Of a stretch of 64,000 bases of DNA, positions 49,820 through 58,051 are shown in pieces. The translations under genes and the position numbers were made by a program. This DNA is from Candidatus Sericytochromatia bacterium (lineage in GTDB: Bacteria > Cyanobacteriota > Sericytochromatia > UBA7694). Where the stretch lies: contig JADMKE010000007.1 in NCBI GenBank assembly GCA_018780035.1, forward strand, positions 96,694 to 160,693. The letters run 5' to 3'. Numbering within the stretch: the stretch's first letter is position 1; each line of letters begins with the position of its first letter. The notes below the pieces were generated by a model. It worked only from the letters and a program-made list of their open reading frames with translations. It was not told the DNA's origin and did not search any database.

Positions 49820-50567
49820 TGAATTGGATCGCAAAATGCGGGTCTATGAAACCGCCCATGATCATTGCGTTTTACCAGGGATGTATATGATTGCTCGTAT
49901 CGATGGACGTAATTTTACACGGCTTACCAAAGAGGTACATGGCTTTGAAGCCCCTTTTGATCCGCGTTTCAGAGATATGATGATTGAAACCGTCAGACAC
50001 TTGATGCAATGTGGTTTTCATGTGGTTTATGGTTATACCCAAAGCGATGAGATTTCTTTATTATTGGACCGAGAAACCCAAACCTTTCAGCGCAAAACCC
50101 GCAAACTGAACTCCGTTTTGGCTGGTGAGGCCAGTGCCAAGTTCAGCCTACTCCTGGGAGATCTGGGGGCATTTGACTGTCGCATTTGCCAATTTCCCAA
50201 TGCAGGATTGGTCGTTGATTATTTTCGCTGGCGCAATGAAGACGCCTACCGAAATGCTCTCAATGGTCATTGTTACTGGCGTTTACGCCAAGAGGGACAT
50301 CTGGCTGATGCTGCTGCTCAAGCATTATCAGGTTATACCAAAGGTCAAAAAAATGAATTTTTGTTTCAAAGAGGCGTTAATTTTAACGAACTTCCTGCCT
50401 GGCAAAAAAGAGGAATTGGTCTATATTGGGAAAAAATTGAAAAACAAGGTTTTAATCCGTTGACGGGAGAATCGGTCTCCGCCTTGAGAAATCAGTTAAA
50501 AATCGATTTGGATTTGCCCATGAAAGAAGAATACAGCTCCTTTATTGCCAACTTAATTTCAGAATGA
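49809..50567 (+). CDS. Thg1-like 3'-5' RNA polymerase (TLP)
   Basis: 252 residues. ATG 49809 follows AAGAGGAGGT, which favours it over the ATG at 49782. The catalytic motifs of the Thg1 family are intact: RIDGRNFTRLTKE (metal-binding Asp) and GYTQSDEISLL (Asp-Glu). RKLNSVLAGEASAKF and NFNELPAWQKRGIG follow. The HINNLYN motif of eukaryotic Thg1 is absent, as in bacterial TLPs. These enzymes add nucleotides in the 3'-5' direction to 5'-truncated tRNAs. Bacterial tRNA-His already has its G-1, so repair is the more likely role. Last gene of the AT-rich island. Confidence 0.85.
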   Translation: MKFDELDRKMRVYETAHDHCVLPGMYMIARIDGRNFTRLTKEVHGFEAPFDPRFRDMMIETVRHLMQCGFHVVYGYTQSDEISLLLDRETQTFQRKTRKLNSVLAGEASAKFSLLLGDLGAFDCRICQFPNAGLVVDYFRWRNEDAYRNALNGHCYWRLRQEGHLADAAAQALSGYTKGQKNEFLFQRGVNFNELPAWQKRGIGLYWEKIEKQGFNPLTGESVSALRNQLKIDLDLPMKEEYSSFIANLISE

Positions 50568-51631
50568 ATTTACACACGCTCTACAACTGGCTCGAAAACC
50601 ACTCTCTGCAAGCATTGTTTGAGAGCGGCTTTTTATCGCGCTGTCTAACCCAAGAACTGAGCCCACTGCAAAAAGGGGCGATTTTTTTAATGGCCATAGG
50701 TTCAGACACCGCCGCCCCCATTTTAAGGCGGCTCAAAAACAGCGAAGTGGAAGCCCTCACCACAGCCCTGATAGAGCAGCCCGCCATTGATCCCCAATTG
50801 CAAATGGCTGTGCTGGATGAATTTGAACACCACCTGCACAATCCGCTGCTGCAAGGTGGCCCCGATTACGCCCAGCAATTGCTCAAACGGGCCTTCCCCC
50901 AGCAAGCCGAGCGTCTCTGGCAGAAACTCCAGCCCAAACCAGAGGGCCATTTTGGCTGGATGGCCAACCTCAGTGTGCGCGAGTTAATCGAATTGCTGGA
51001 AAAAGAGTCAGCCCCACTCCAAGCAGCCGTCTTGGGCAGTTTAAACCCCAGCCAAGCCGCTGGATTTTTGGCGCTCTTGCCTTATGCTCAGCAACAGGAA
51101 TTGGCCTTGCAAATGGCGCAGCGCAATGCCATTGGTGAAGAAGTTTTGAAAATGCTGGATGAAAGTTTAAAAAACAAACAGGCCCAACAAGGCCAGACCA
51201 TCGCTTTACAGGGACGCAAAAACCTGGCCCGGTCACTGGGACATGTCAATCTCAATGTGCGCGAACGGGTACTGGATTCTTTGGCGATTCACAGCCCCGA
51301 ATTGGAAAGCCAAATTCGCCAAGACCTGCTCACACTCGAAGATCTTTTAAAGTTTCGAGGCCGGGGTCTACAGCAATTATTGGCCCAAAGCGAAGATCAG
51401 ACCCTGGCTTGGGCCCTCAAATTGGGCTCCACCCGTTTGCAATTGCATTTGCTCGCCCACCTTTCCCAGCGACGGGCAGATATGGTACAAGAGTATAAAG
51501 CGCAATTGCCACCGACTCGCCGTGCTGAAGCAGAAAAACAGATTCGCACCCTGCTCGAAGATGTGATTCAATTACAGCATCAGGGCCTCTTGCCCCACCA
51601 TTTTGTAAAGGAAGAACCTTGGATTGACTGA
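50564..51631 (+). CDS. FliG-like protein outside a flagellar cluster
   Basis: 355 residues aligning with FliG along its length. The N-terminal part LSPLQKGAIFLMAIGSDTAA matches the FliG start. A middle domain follows, around SVRELIELLEKESAPLQAAV (the EHPQ motif is changed to ESAP). A C-terminal domain, LTLEDLLKFRGRGLQQLLAQ and LGSTRLQLHLLAHLSQRRAD, corresponds to the torque-generating FliG-C. No other flagellar gene is in the window. It starts inside the Thg1 stop (4 bp overlap) but has host-like base composition. FliG-like proteins are also found in other motility or secretion machines; the role here is unknown. Confidence 0.72.
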   Translation: MNLHTLYNWLENHSLQALFESGFLSRCLTQELSPLQKGAIFLMAIGSDTAAPILRRLKNSEVEALTTALIEQPAIDPQLQMAVLDEFEHHLHNPLLQGGPDYAQQLLKRAFPQQAERLWQKLQPKPEGHFGWMANLSVRELIELLEKESAPLQAAVLGSLNPSQAAGFLALLPYAQQQELALQMAQRNAIGEEVLKMLDESLKNKQAQQGQTIALQGRKNLARSLGHVNLNVRERVLDSLAIHSPELESQIRQDLLTLEDLLKFRGRGLQQLLAQSEDQTLAWALKLGSTRLQLHLLAHLSQRRADMVQEYKAQLPPTRRAEAEKQIRTLLEDVIQLQHQGLLPHHFVKEEPWID

Positions 51632-52376
51632 ACCCACCCGCATCGAAATCACCCCCGGCCCGATTAGTACCCTCACGCTGCATTGCGAGCGGGGCTTAAA
51701 TTTACTCCAAACGGGTACCATTTCCGACTTACAACAGGCACTGCAGGAATTGCAGCGCCAAAAAGATTTGCGCGTGCTGATTCTCAGTGGTGGCCTGGGC
51801 AAATCTTTTTGTGCGGGCGCAGATATTGGCGAGTTATTGAGTTTGGACAATATCCCCTACTACGTTGAACAGGGCCAACAATTGATGGAGAGTCTCTTTC
51901 ATTTTCCTGTGCCCGTGATCGCGGCCATTAATGGCTATGCTTTGGGGGCAGGATTCTCTCTCGCGCTGGCCTGCGAATTGCGGGTGATCTCCGAACAGGC
52001 CCGCATCGGCCAATTGGCTGTGCGCAATGGACTGACACCCCCCTTTGGCAATATTCAACACCTCTTGCAGGCAATTGGCCCCGTGAAAACCAAAGAACTG
52101 CTCTATACAGGGCGCGTCTTTTCGGCCAGTGAAGCCGAAGCGGCGGGTTTAATCAACCGGGTTGTGCCCCATGCCGAACTGCTCAATGCCGCCAGGCAAT
52201 TGGCCGAAGAAATTTGTGTGGCACCGGGCCACGCGATTAGCTGGGTCAAACGGATTGTCAATCGCACCATCGAAGAAGGACACGCGGTGGGTTATTTGAC
52301 CCAGGAAGAGGCCTTGATTCAGTGTCTGGGCGATGAACGCACCCGCAGTATTTTGGGACGTTTTCTCAAAAACTAG
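51624..52376 (+). CDS. Enoyl-CoA hydratase/isomerase family protein
   Basis: 250 residues of crotonase fold. The oxyanion-hole segments are SGGLGKSFCAGADIGELL and AINGYALGAGFSLALACELR. The usual catalytic Glu positions are not obvious in the segment LTPPFGNIQHLL. Crotonases hydrate or isomerise acyl-CoA esters. TTG start with AAGGAAG upstream, overlapping the FliG-like gene by 8 bp. The substrate is unknown. Confidence 0.85.
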   Translation: MTEPTRIEITPGPISTLTLHCERGLNLLQTGTISDLQQALQELQRQKDLRVLILSGGLGKSFCAGADIGELLSLDNIPYYVEQGQQLMESLFHFPVPVIAAINGYALGAGFSLALACELRVISEQARIGQLAVRNGLTPPFGNIQHLLQAIGPVKTKELLYTGRVFSASEAEAAGLINRVVPHAELLNAARQLAEEICVAPGHAISWVKRIVNRTIEEGHAVGYLTQEEALIQCLGDERTRSILGRFLKN

Positions 52377-52385
52377 CCAGAAAGC

Positions 52386-53276
52386 TCAAACCATCAGGTC
52401 TGGAGAGAGTCCGTCTTCGTCGCGAACCCGCTCGATCTCAGCAAAATAATGCCCTTCGAGCACTGTGTGGATGCGCTCCAAAAGACGATCGTGCACAATG
52501 CCGTTGGAGGCCACCACGCCATCGTGGTTTTTGATTTGCTGAAAGCTGTAGTCCAGTGGGGTGCCAGAAAGGTTGCTGACACGCCCCCCCGCCTCTTTGA
52601 GAATAATTTCAGGCGCGCAGGTATCCCAGCAACTGGTCATGCCCGAAAGATTGAGGTAGAGATCGCAGGTCTGGTGGGCAATCATGGCCAGCTTGAGCCC
52701 CACGCTGCCAGAGCGGATGATCTCTGTAATGCCCAAACGCTCGTAAAGGTCGCAAAGCTCCTGGGTCAGGTGAGAGCGACTGGCTGCAATACAGAGTTCG
52801 TGAAACGATTGGCGCTGGGAAACCTGGAGGGGCTTTAATTGTTGATCTCTCAGCGAAAAGGCCCCTTGTCCCCGGGAGGCCCAATAGAGATAACCTGTCA
52901 CAGGTTGGTAAACCACGCCAACCACAGGCACCCCTTCTTCCACCAAGCCAATCATGACCGAAAATTCGCCATTGTGTTTGATAAACTCTTTGGTGCCATC
53001 CACAGGATCAATGATCCAAATTCGGTTATGGCTCTGCACCCCGCCGGGCACTTCCGACTCTTCAGAAACCACCAAATCACGCGGGAAAGCCTTTTGCAAG
53101 GCTTCAACAATAAAACGGCTGGACGTTTTATCGGCAATGGTCACGGGCTCCTGCCCGGTTTTCATTTGAACAACATAATCCGTATCGTAAAACGACAGGA
53201 TAATTTCTCCGGCTTTTTGAGCCACTTCGCGGGTAATATCCAGCTCCCGCTCAAAATGGTGCATGACTGCAGACAT
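52386..53276 (-). CDS. cysQ: CysQ-like 3'(2'),5'-bisphosphate nucleotidase or inositol monophosphatase
   Basis: 296 residues from ATG 53276 (GTG 53288 is an alternative). The FIG/IMPase motifs are intact: VSEES, WIIDPVDGTKEFI and SCWDTCAPEIILKEAGG. These enzymes use Mg2+ or Li+-sensitive metal chemistry to remove phosphate from 3'-phosphoadenosine 5'-phosphate, made in sulfate assimilation, or from inositol phosphate. Convergent with the hydratase-family gene (gap 9). WIIDPVDGTKEF favours CysQ over plain inositol monophosphatase. Confidence 0.85.
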   Translation of the reverse strand: MSAVMHHFERELDITREVAQKAGEIILSFYDTDYVVQMKTGQEPVTIADKTSSRFIVEALQKAFPRDLVVSEESEVPGGVQSHNRIWIIDPVDGTKEFIKHNGEFSVMIGLVEEGVPVVGVVYQPVTGYLYWASRGQGAFSLRDQQLKPLQVSQRQSFHELCIAASRSHLTQELCDLYERLGITEIIRSGSVGLKLAMIAHQTCDLYLNLSGMTSCWDTCAPEIILKEAGGRVSNLSGTPLDYSFQQIKNHDGVVASNGIVHDRLLERIHTVLEGHYFAEIERVRDEDGLSPDLMV

Positions 53277-53413
53277 GTGGAAACCCACTTTTAATGGTGA
53301 AAATAAACGGCGTGATCTTTATGATAACACAAGGGTCGAACTTGAATCAGAGAGCCTGCGCACAAGCGAGACAGATGCACAGCCGTTTAAATCAGAAGGA
53401 GGGCCTTCACAGA

Positions 53414-54739
53414 TTAGAGTTTGCGGGCTTGCAAAGCCTGCCGGAAGGCCTGCCAATCGGCCCCCACTTGCTCAGCATATTTATCTGACCAAGTAGGCAA
53501 AAGCGCTTGCCAGCTTTTGCTCTCAGCCAAAATACGGGCAGCCTGGCCCGAGCGGGCATGGGCCCGAGCGCCAACCAGTGCAACGGTATCCAAAAATTCG
53601 AGGTATTCTTTGGTTTTGTTGAGTTTACTCAGATCGACGGTCTCTTTGGGTAAAAGCTCACGCACATAAGCGGGTAAATTGTGAATCCGGGTCACGCCCA
53701 GCAGGGGATCGGGCTCGGGCACAAAATAGCGAAAGGCCTGAAGAATTCGGGTGGCTTGATCGGTACGCGCAGCCGCAAAGGCCTCCGCAGAAGGCACTGC
53801 CGCCTCTTTGATTTCGAGCAAGACATCGTCCAAAGGGCTGAGGGAAGGCCCTTCGACCAAAAGGGTATAGCGATAGCGACCCAAACTGCCTTTGCCCGCA
53901 ACCCGCGCAGCAGCATCTTTGACTTTGTAAAAAGCGGGGCCTTCCGGACGAGAACGGGCATAGACCGCCAGTCCGGCTTCGGCCTCTTTGCGCATAACAG
54001 GGCTGAGCGCCAGCATTTTTTCGGACAGGCGTAAACGCCCACCTTGGGTCATTTCAGCGAGATATTCAGCGCGTTCAAATTCAGTTGCTTTTGCGACAGC
54101 TTTGGCAGGTTTTTCACTCAAATAACGGGCAGTCAAAGGCTGGGCCAACAACGACGCACTGCGGGAGACCTGGCCGAGATGGTAGAGATAGCGTTCGAGA
54201 AAATGGGCCACAAAAGCCGCCCGTTCTTCCCCTTTAAAGCCGGTCTCATCAGCCGCCAACTGAATACTGGCAGACAATCTCGCCAATTCCCAGGTATAGG
54301 GCGCTTGCACGGCTTCATCAAAATCATTCAAATCGTAGGCATACCCCCCCCGCTGAGTACGGTAGGTGCCCATATTCTCCAGGTGAAAATCGCCCTGTGT
54401 CCAGATCTTAAGTGGGCTGGCCAAAGCTGTCTCACGGGCCATATCGGCATAATAGAGAAAGGCTGTGGCCCGGTAAAAGGCAAAAGGTGACTCAGCCATG
54501 GCTTGGTATTTGGTGCGAACAAGCTCGGGCGCACGCTGAATGAGATCTTTGTGAAATTGCTGAATCAAAGCCACGGGATCGCGAGAGCGTGTGCTACGGG
54601 CTTTATTGGCTGCTTGAAACAAAGCTGGGCCTCCCTGAGGGGCTTGAAAACGTGAAGCAAAACCAGAGGACGCGGCAGAACAACTGCTCAGCAATAAACC
54701 CAGTGAAACCGCCGTCAATACCTGAATCTGTTTTAACAT
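53414..54739 (-). CDS. DUF2252 family lipoprotein
   Basis: ATG 54739 follows GGAGGGC. 441 residues: a lipoprotein signal (LLLSSCSA) then a DUF2252 domain with SPFAFYRATAFLYYADMA, IWTQGDFHLENMGTYR and YDLNDFDEAVQAPYTWEL. The HLEN and DLNDFDE motifs are kinase-like (APH/protein-kinase fold). Most DUF2252 proteins are cytosolic, so a lipoprotein form that faces the periplasm or cell surface is unusual. It may be co-transcribed with the M14 lipoprotein upstream (gap 55). Confidence 0.8.
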   Translation of the reverse strand: MLKQIQVLTAVSLGLLLSSCSAASSGFASRFQAPQGGPALFQAANKARSTRSRDPVALIQQFHKDLIQRAPELVRTKYQAMAESPFAFYRATAFLYYADMARETALASPLKIWTQGDFHLENMGTYRTQRGGYAYDLNDFDEAVQAPYTWELARLSASIQLAADETGFKGEERAAFVAHFLERYLYHLGQVSRSASLLAQPLTARYLSEKPAKAVAKATEFERAEYLAEMTQGGRLRLSEKMLALSPVMRKEAEAGLAVYARSRPEGPAFYKVKDAAARVAGKGSLGRYRYTLLVEGPSLSPLDDVLLEIKEAAVPSAEAFAAARTDQATRILQAFRYFVPEPDPLLGVTRIHNLPAYVRELLPKETVDLSKLNKTKEYLEFLDTVALVGARAHARSGQAARILAESKSWQALLPTWSDKYAEQVGADWQAFRQALQARKL

Positions 54740-54794
54740 TTGCCCTCCAAAATATGGGTCATAACCTCGGCCATTCTTCCCTGCTTGTCTTTCA

Positions 54795-56051
54795 TTATAA
54801 ACGACCAAATTGCCCACCGGCTTCGATCAAACGCAAAAAACTGGGCCGCAATTGGGTCCACATGCGCTCCACGTCGGAAGCAGTGGGTCGAAAGGTCTGG
54901 CCCACTTCGAGGGTCATCGAAAGCGCTCCGTGTTTGCCATAGGCATAATCGCGGGTGGTAGCGGTGGTGGGGTAGAGAATTTGGGTGCTGGTGCCGCCTT
55001 TAAAGCCCAGGGACTTGACCGTCTCTTGGTAGAGCTGTTTAAACACGGGGGTATGGGGCACATCTTTTTCGCTGTAGCCAAAGGGCCAGAGCATCAGCTC
55101 GCCATAGGCATGAATATCCGCGAAAACAGCGGGTTTTTTGCGCTGCATCAGGGCCTGAACGACCTGGGTCTCGGGCTCAGAGGCGGGTGCTGTGCCACTG
55201 TAAATCTCGCCATTGGGATCTGAGAGTCCGCGCTTCCAGCTATCGGGCACGGTTAAGCCCTGGTAATTCCAGTGATTGTCAAAATTGCGATTGAGGTCGA
55301 CGCCGGTGCCGTGGGTATTTTTGCGCTGCCAGCTATTTCCTTTTTCGACTTGCACCCGGCCATCAACGTTGACCATGGGTGCAATCACCACTTCGTGGGT
55401 ATTCAGCAATTGGGTAATGCGTTCGTCTTTGCCATATTCACTGGTGAGCAAATCCATCAAGCGCATCAGCAATTCCACGGGTGCCAATTCGCGGGCATGG
55501 ACGCCGCCTGTAAACATCGTGACAGGTTTGGGGGTGCGGTTTTGGCGGTTGGTCAGGGTCACGACCCAGATATCATGATCGGCTTTGCCCTGGGTCTTTT
55601 CCCAGGTGTCTCCACCATCTTCGAGCAAGACCAATTGGGGATATTTGGCCGCCAATTCCTGCAATTGTTGCCGCAATTGGGCATAGGTGCGATACCCCGC
55701 AGGCAGCGGTTGCCGTGCATCTTCCATGCCTCTGACTTGGCTGACATCAAAGCGAATTTTGCGTTGGGTCAGCTCAACCACTTGGGTTGGGGTAATCCGG
55801 GCCTGGGCGGTTTGCTGTTGGTGGTCAATGCCAAAGAGGTCCATGCCACTGCCAGCGAGTTCAGCCAATTCAGCCGTGTTGCGCCAGTGCAAACGCACCA
55901 CCTGGGCCCGTCCGCTATTGGCACCGGCACTGTTTAAGCGCGCAGGTGAGACCGACTGAAAGGTTTGGGGCAAACTACAGGCACTCAACGTCAAAAATGC
56001 CGCGAGACCCAGTCCCCAGGAACGAAAAACCAATTTAGAGAGCAAAGGCAT
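54795..56051 (-). CDS. M14-family zinc carboxypeptidase lipoprotein
   Basis: ATG 56051 follows GAGGTTA; the longer frame has no signal peptide. 418 residues. Lipobox LSAC (residue 23), a propeptide-like N-terminal region (about 30-110) and a carboxypeptidase domain (about 125-415). The zinc ligands are in GGVHARELAPVE (HxxE) and FADIHAYGELMLWPFGY (third His). The catalytic Glu is in LSMTLEVGQTF. It removes C-terminal residues from peptides, probably at the cell envelope. A large M14 of this length resembles carboxypeptidase T. Confidence 0.88.
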   Translation of the reverse strand: MPLLSKLVFRSWGLGLAAFLTLSACSLPQTFQSVSPARLNSAGANSGRAQVVRLHWRNTAELAELAGSGMDLFGIDHQQQTAQARITPTQVVELTQRKIRFDVSQVRGMEDARQPLPAGYRTYAQLRQQLQELAAKYPQLVLLEDGGDTWEKTQGKADHDIWVVTLTNRQNRTPKPVTMFTGGVHARELAPVELLMRLMDLLTSEYGKDERITQLLNTHEVVIAPMVNVDGRVQVEKGNSWQRKNTHGTGVDLNRNFDNHWNYQGLTVPDSWKRGLSDPNGEIYSGTAPASEPETQVVQALMQRKKPAVFADIHAYGELMLWPFGYSEKDVPHTPVFKQLYQETVKSLGFKGGTSTQILYPTTATTRDYAYGKHGALSMTLEVGQTFRPTASDVERMWTQLRPSFLRLIEAGGQFGRL

Positions 56052-56228
56052 GCAAGGGATAACCTCAAATTGAACTAAAATTAATATAATTATAACACCT
56101 AAATCCGGTTTTTCAGATCCACCTTGGCCCCAAAAATCGTTTTTTCGGGCTGTTTTTGCCACAAGTCTGAGAAGGCCTGATTGACAGGGCTTTGTCGACT
56201 GGATTAAGTTAAAGACGGAGGTATATAC

Positions 56229-56717
56229 ATGAATACCCGCTTTGCTATGGCCACACACCTCATGCTCTATCTGGCCTTTAGCCATGAACACCAGTCAGCG
56301 ACCAACTCCGAGTCGATCGCGCAAAAAATTGGCACCCATCCCGTGGTGATTCGCCGTCTGATTGGCGCTTTGCGCAAAGCCGAACTGGTGCGCACCCAAC
56401 TCGGCGCAGGCGGCGGCGCCCAACTCACCCGCTGTCCAGATAAAATCAGCCTCTTGGATATTTACACGGCAATTGAACCCCCAGCAGAACAAGACCTCTT
56501 TGCCCTTGGCCATCTCTCGCAAGAGGCCCATTGCCATACTGTCGGCGCCAGCATTCAGGCCACGCTGGAAGCCGTCTTGGGAGAAGCCGAGCGTGCCTTG
56601 CAACAGCAATTGGCACAGACCACTCTGGCCGCGCTGATTGAGCGCATGCAAAAACAGTGGCCCGGCGGCTGTACTGAACAGGCCAGCCCATTGCAGAGCA
56701 CAAGCAGCTCAATTTAA
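56229..56717 (+). CDS. Rrf2-family transcriptional regulator, YwnA-type
   Basis: 162 residues. The winged helix (1-80) has TNSESIAQKIGTHPVVIRRLIGALRKAELVRTQLG, quoted here only by its start and end, and a Gly-rich wing. The three-Cys cluster of Fe-S Rrf2 proteins is absent; only AHCHTVG resembles the YwnA class. Two operator-like inverted repeats lie downstream, in front of a DoxX-like gene that it probably represses. Strong ACGGAGGT site before the ATG. Confidence 0.85.
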   Translation: MNTRFAMATHLMLYLAFSHEHQSATNSESIAQKIGTHPVVIRRLIGALRKAELVRTQLGAGGGAQLTRCPDKISLLDIYTAIEPPAEQDLFALGHLSQEAHCHTVGASIQATLEAVLGEAERALQQQLAQTTLAALIERMQKQWPGGCTEQASPLQSTSSSI

Positions 56718-56728
56718 ATTTTACTGAC

Positions 56729-56758
56729 TTGACAAGCTTGGCTCCCAAGGCTTTTAAT
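56729..56758 (+). promoter_or_regulatory. Promoter of the DoxX-like gene
   Basis: TTGACA (56729-56734), an 18-base spacer and TTTAAT (56753-56758). The first operator repeat begins at the next base, so repressor binding would cover the transcription start. Confidence 0.7.
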
Positions 56759-56827
56759 TGTAATCAAATAGATTACATATAGCTGTCACTCTTTTTTTTG
56801 CGGTCATATGTAACCAAAACAGATACA
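56759..56827 (+). promoter_or_regulatory. Two Rrf2 operator candidates
   Basis: Site 1, 56759-56777: TGTAATC-AAATA-GATTACA, a perfect 7-5-7 palindrome. Site 2, 56809-56827: TGTAACC-AAAAC-AGATACA, the same layout but imperfect. The sites start 50 bases apart, about five helical turns, so two dimers could lie on the same face. Confidence 0.7.
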
Positions 56828-56842
56828 AAAGGAATGCAAACC

Positions 56843-57241
56843 ATGACTAAATTTCGCTTGGCTTATTTGCTCACGACAGGTTTATTTGCGCTGGCGCTAA
56901 CGGCCTCAGGTCTGATGGAATTGATGCAGCATCCAGAAATGATCAAAGGCTTTCAACATCTGGGTTATCCCAGCTATTTATTGACCATTTTAGGCGTGGC
57001 CAAATTATTGGGAGTGGCTGCGCTGGTCTATCCGCGCTGGCGCACGCTGACAGAATGGGCTTATGCCGGATTTAGCTTTGATCTGCTCGGGGCCAGTGCC
57101 TCTCACGCCTTTAGCGGTGATCCGCTCGCCAATATTATCAGCCCCCTGGTATTTTTGGGTCTCTTAAGCGCCTCTTATTGGCTCTTTCACCACCAGCCAG
57201 CCCAGGCCAATCAGGCCGTGCCACAAACGGTACTGGCTTAA
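56843..57241 (+). CDS. DoxX-like membrane protein
   Basis: ATG 56843 with AAAGGA at good spacing. 132 residues and four membrane helices (about 8-27, 45-65, 75-92 and 100-120). The pattern GLMELMQHPEMIKGFQHLGY...LGVAKLLGVAAL belongs to the DoxX_2 family, which is linked to redox or stress functions. It is the predicted target of the upstream Rrf2-family regulator. No known substrate. Confidence 0.75.
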   Translation: MTKFRLAYLLTTGLFALALTASGLMELMQHPEMIKGFQHLGYPSYLLTILGVAKLLGVAALVYPRWRTLTEWAYAGFSFDLLGASASHAFSGDPLANIISPLVFLGLLSASYWLFHHQPAQANQAVPQTVLA

Positions 57242-57256
57242 GAAAACAGGTAATAC

Positions 57257-58051
57257 TCAGGTCTGTCCCAAAAACAAATCCAGCTCAGCGGCTGAAGACA
57301 GGCGCAAAATGCCCCGGCGCACCAGATAGGGCAGCCAATCGATCAGGGCTGAGAGTTCCAGGGACGGACCTGTGTGTTCATCCAAAACAGATTCGACAAT
57401 CTGAGACCAGAAGCGCTGGCCGTCGACTTCAGCCAAACAGGCCGCCACCAAAGGATGCAGGGCCTCAATCCGGGCTCCGCCCAAATCGCGGGTGAGCAAA
57501 TAGGTCTGCAAGGGAAATTCGGAACAAGGAGAAAGGGCTTTGCCCAAGCGCAGGCGTTCTAATACTTCACTCAAATGAGGGCCCGCCTTTAAAAGACAGG
57601 CCCAATCAGTCCATGCAGGGGCCTCACCCAAGAGATGAGGGTGGGGCAAACGGTGATAATGGAGATTGAGCACTGTGATTTCGTATTCCAGTACCTGGGC
57701 CAGATGGGGTATGACAACCTCTTCAGACGCCAAAACAGACTGAAGCCCCACCAGCAAGGCCAATTTAAAATCGCTTAATCCAGCTTGAGACATCAAACTT
57801 AAAGGCAAACGCGCCAATAACTCCGAGGCATAATCCGCCCCCAATAAAAGCCCCAAACGGGGAGGCAAATGGCTTAAAAGTTGGGCGGTTCGCCCCAAAC
57901 GGGCCGTTTGTAACCACACCTGGCGTTCCGAAGGCACCAAAACAGGCAAATATCCCGCTTCAGACAAAGTCAGAGGCACCAATTCTGCTGAGCGTTCATC
58001 CAGCAAAAGCCATTCTTCCCAGGCTTGCTCCCAGGCATCAAGTCCAGTCAT
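57257..58051 (-). CDS. Probable partner of the methyltransferase-DUF692 fusion (DUF2063/HvfC-like in layout)
   Basis: ATG 58051 shares its A with the TGA of the upstream gene (TGATG). 264 residues, largely helical. The first half has SHLPPRLGLLLGADYASELL and VIPHLAQVLEYEITVLNL, which recalls the helical DUF2063 partners of DUF692 (MNIO) enzymes. The C-terminal segment IDWLPYLVRRGILRLSSAAE looks like a small DNA/peptide-binding fold. The family call is an inference from layout; no motif is decisive. No precursor peptide gene is seen. Confidence 0.5.
   Translation of the reverse strand: MTGLDAWEQAWEEWLLLDERSAELVPLTLSEAGYLPVLVPSERQVWLQTARLGRTAQLLSHLPPRLGLLLGADYASELLARLPLSLMSQAGLSDFKLALLVGLQSVLASEEVVIPHLAQVLEYEITVLNLHYHRLPHPHLLGEAPAWTDWACLLKAGPHLSEVLERLRLGKALSPCSEFPLQTYLLTRDLGGARIEALHPLVAACLAEVDGQRFWSQIVESVLDEHTGPSLELSALIDWLPYLVRRGILRLSSAAELDLFLGQT

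Noticed and set aside
55272..55937. 221-residue plus-strand frame
   Set aside because: Lies antisense in the M14 carboxypeptidase gene; no start signal.
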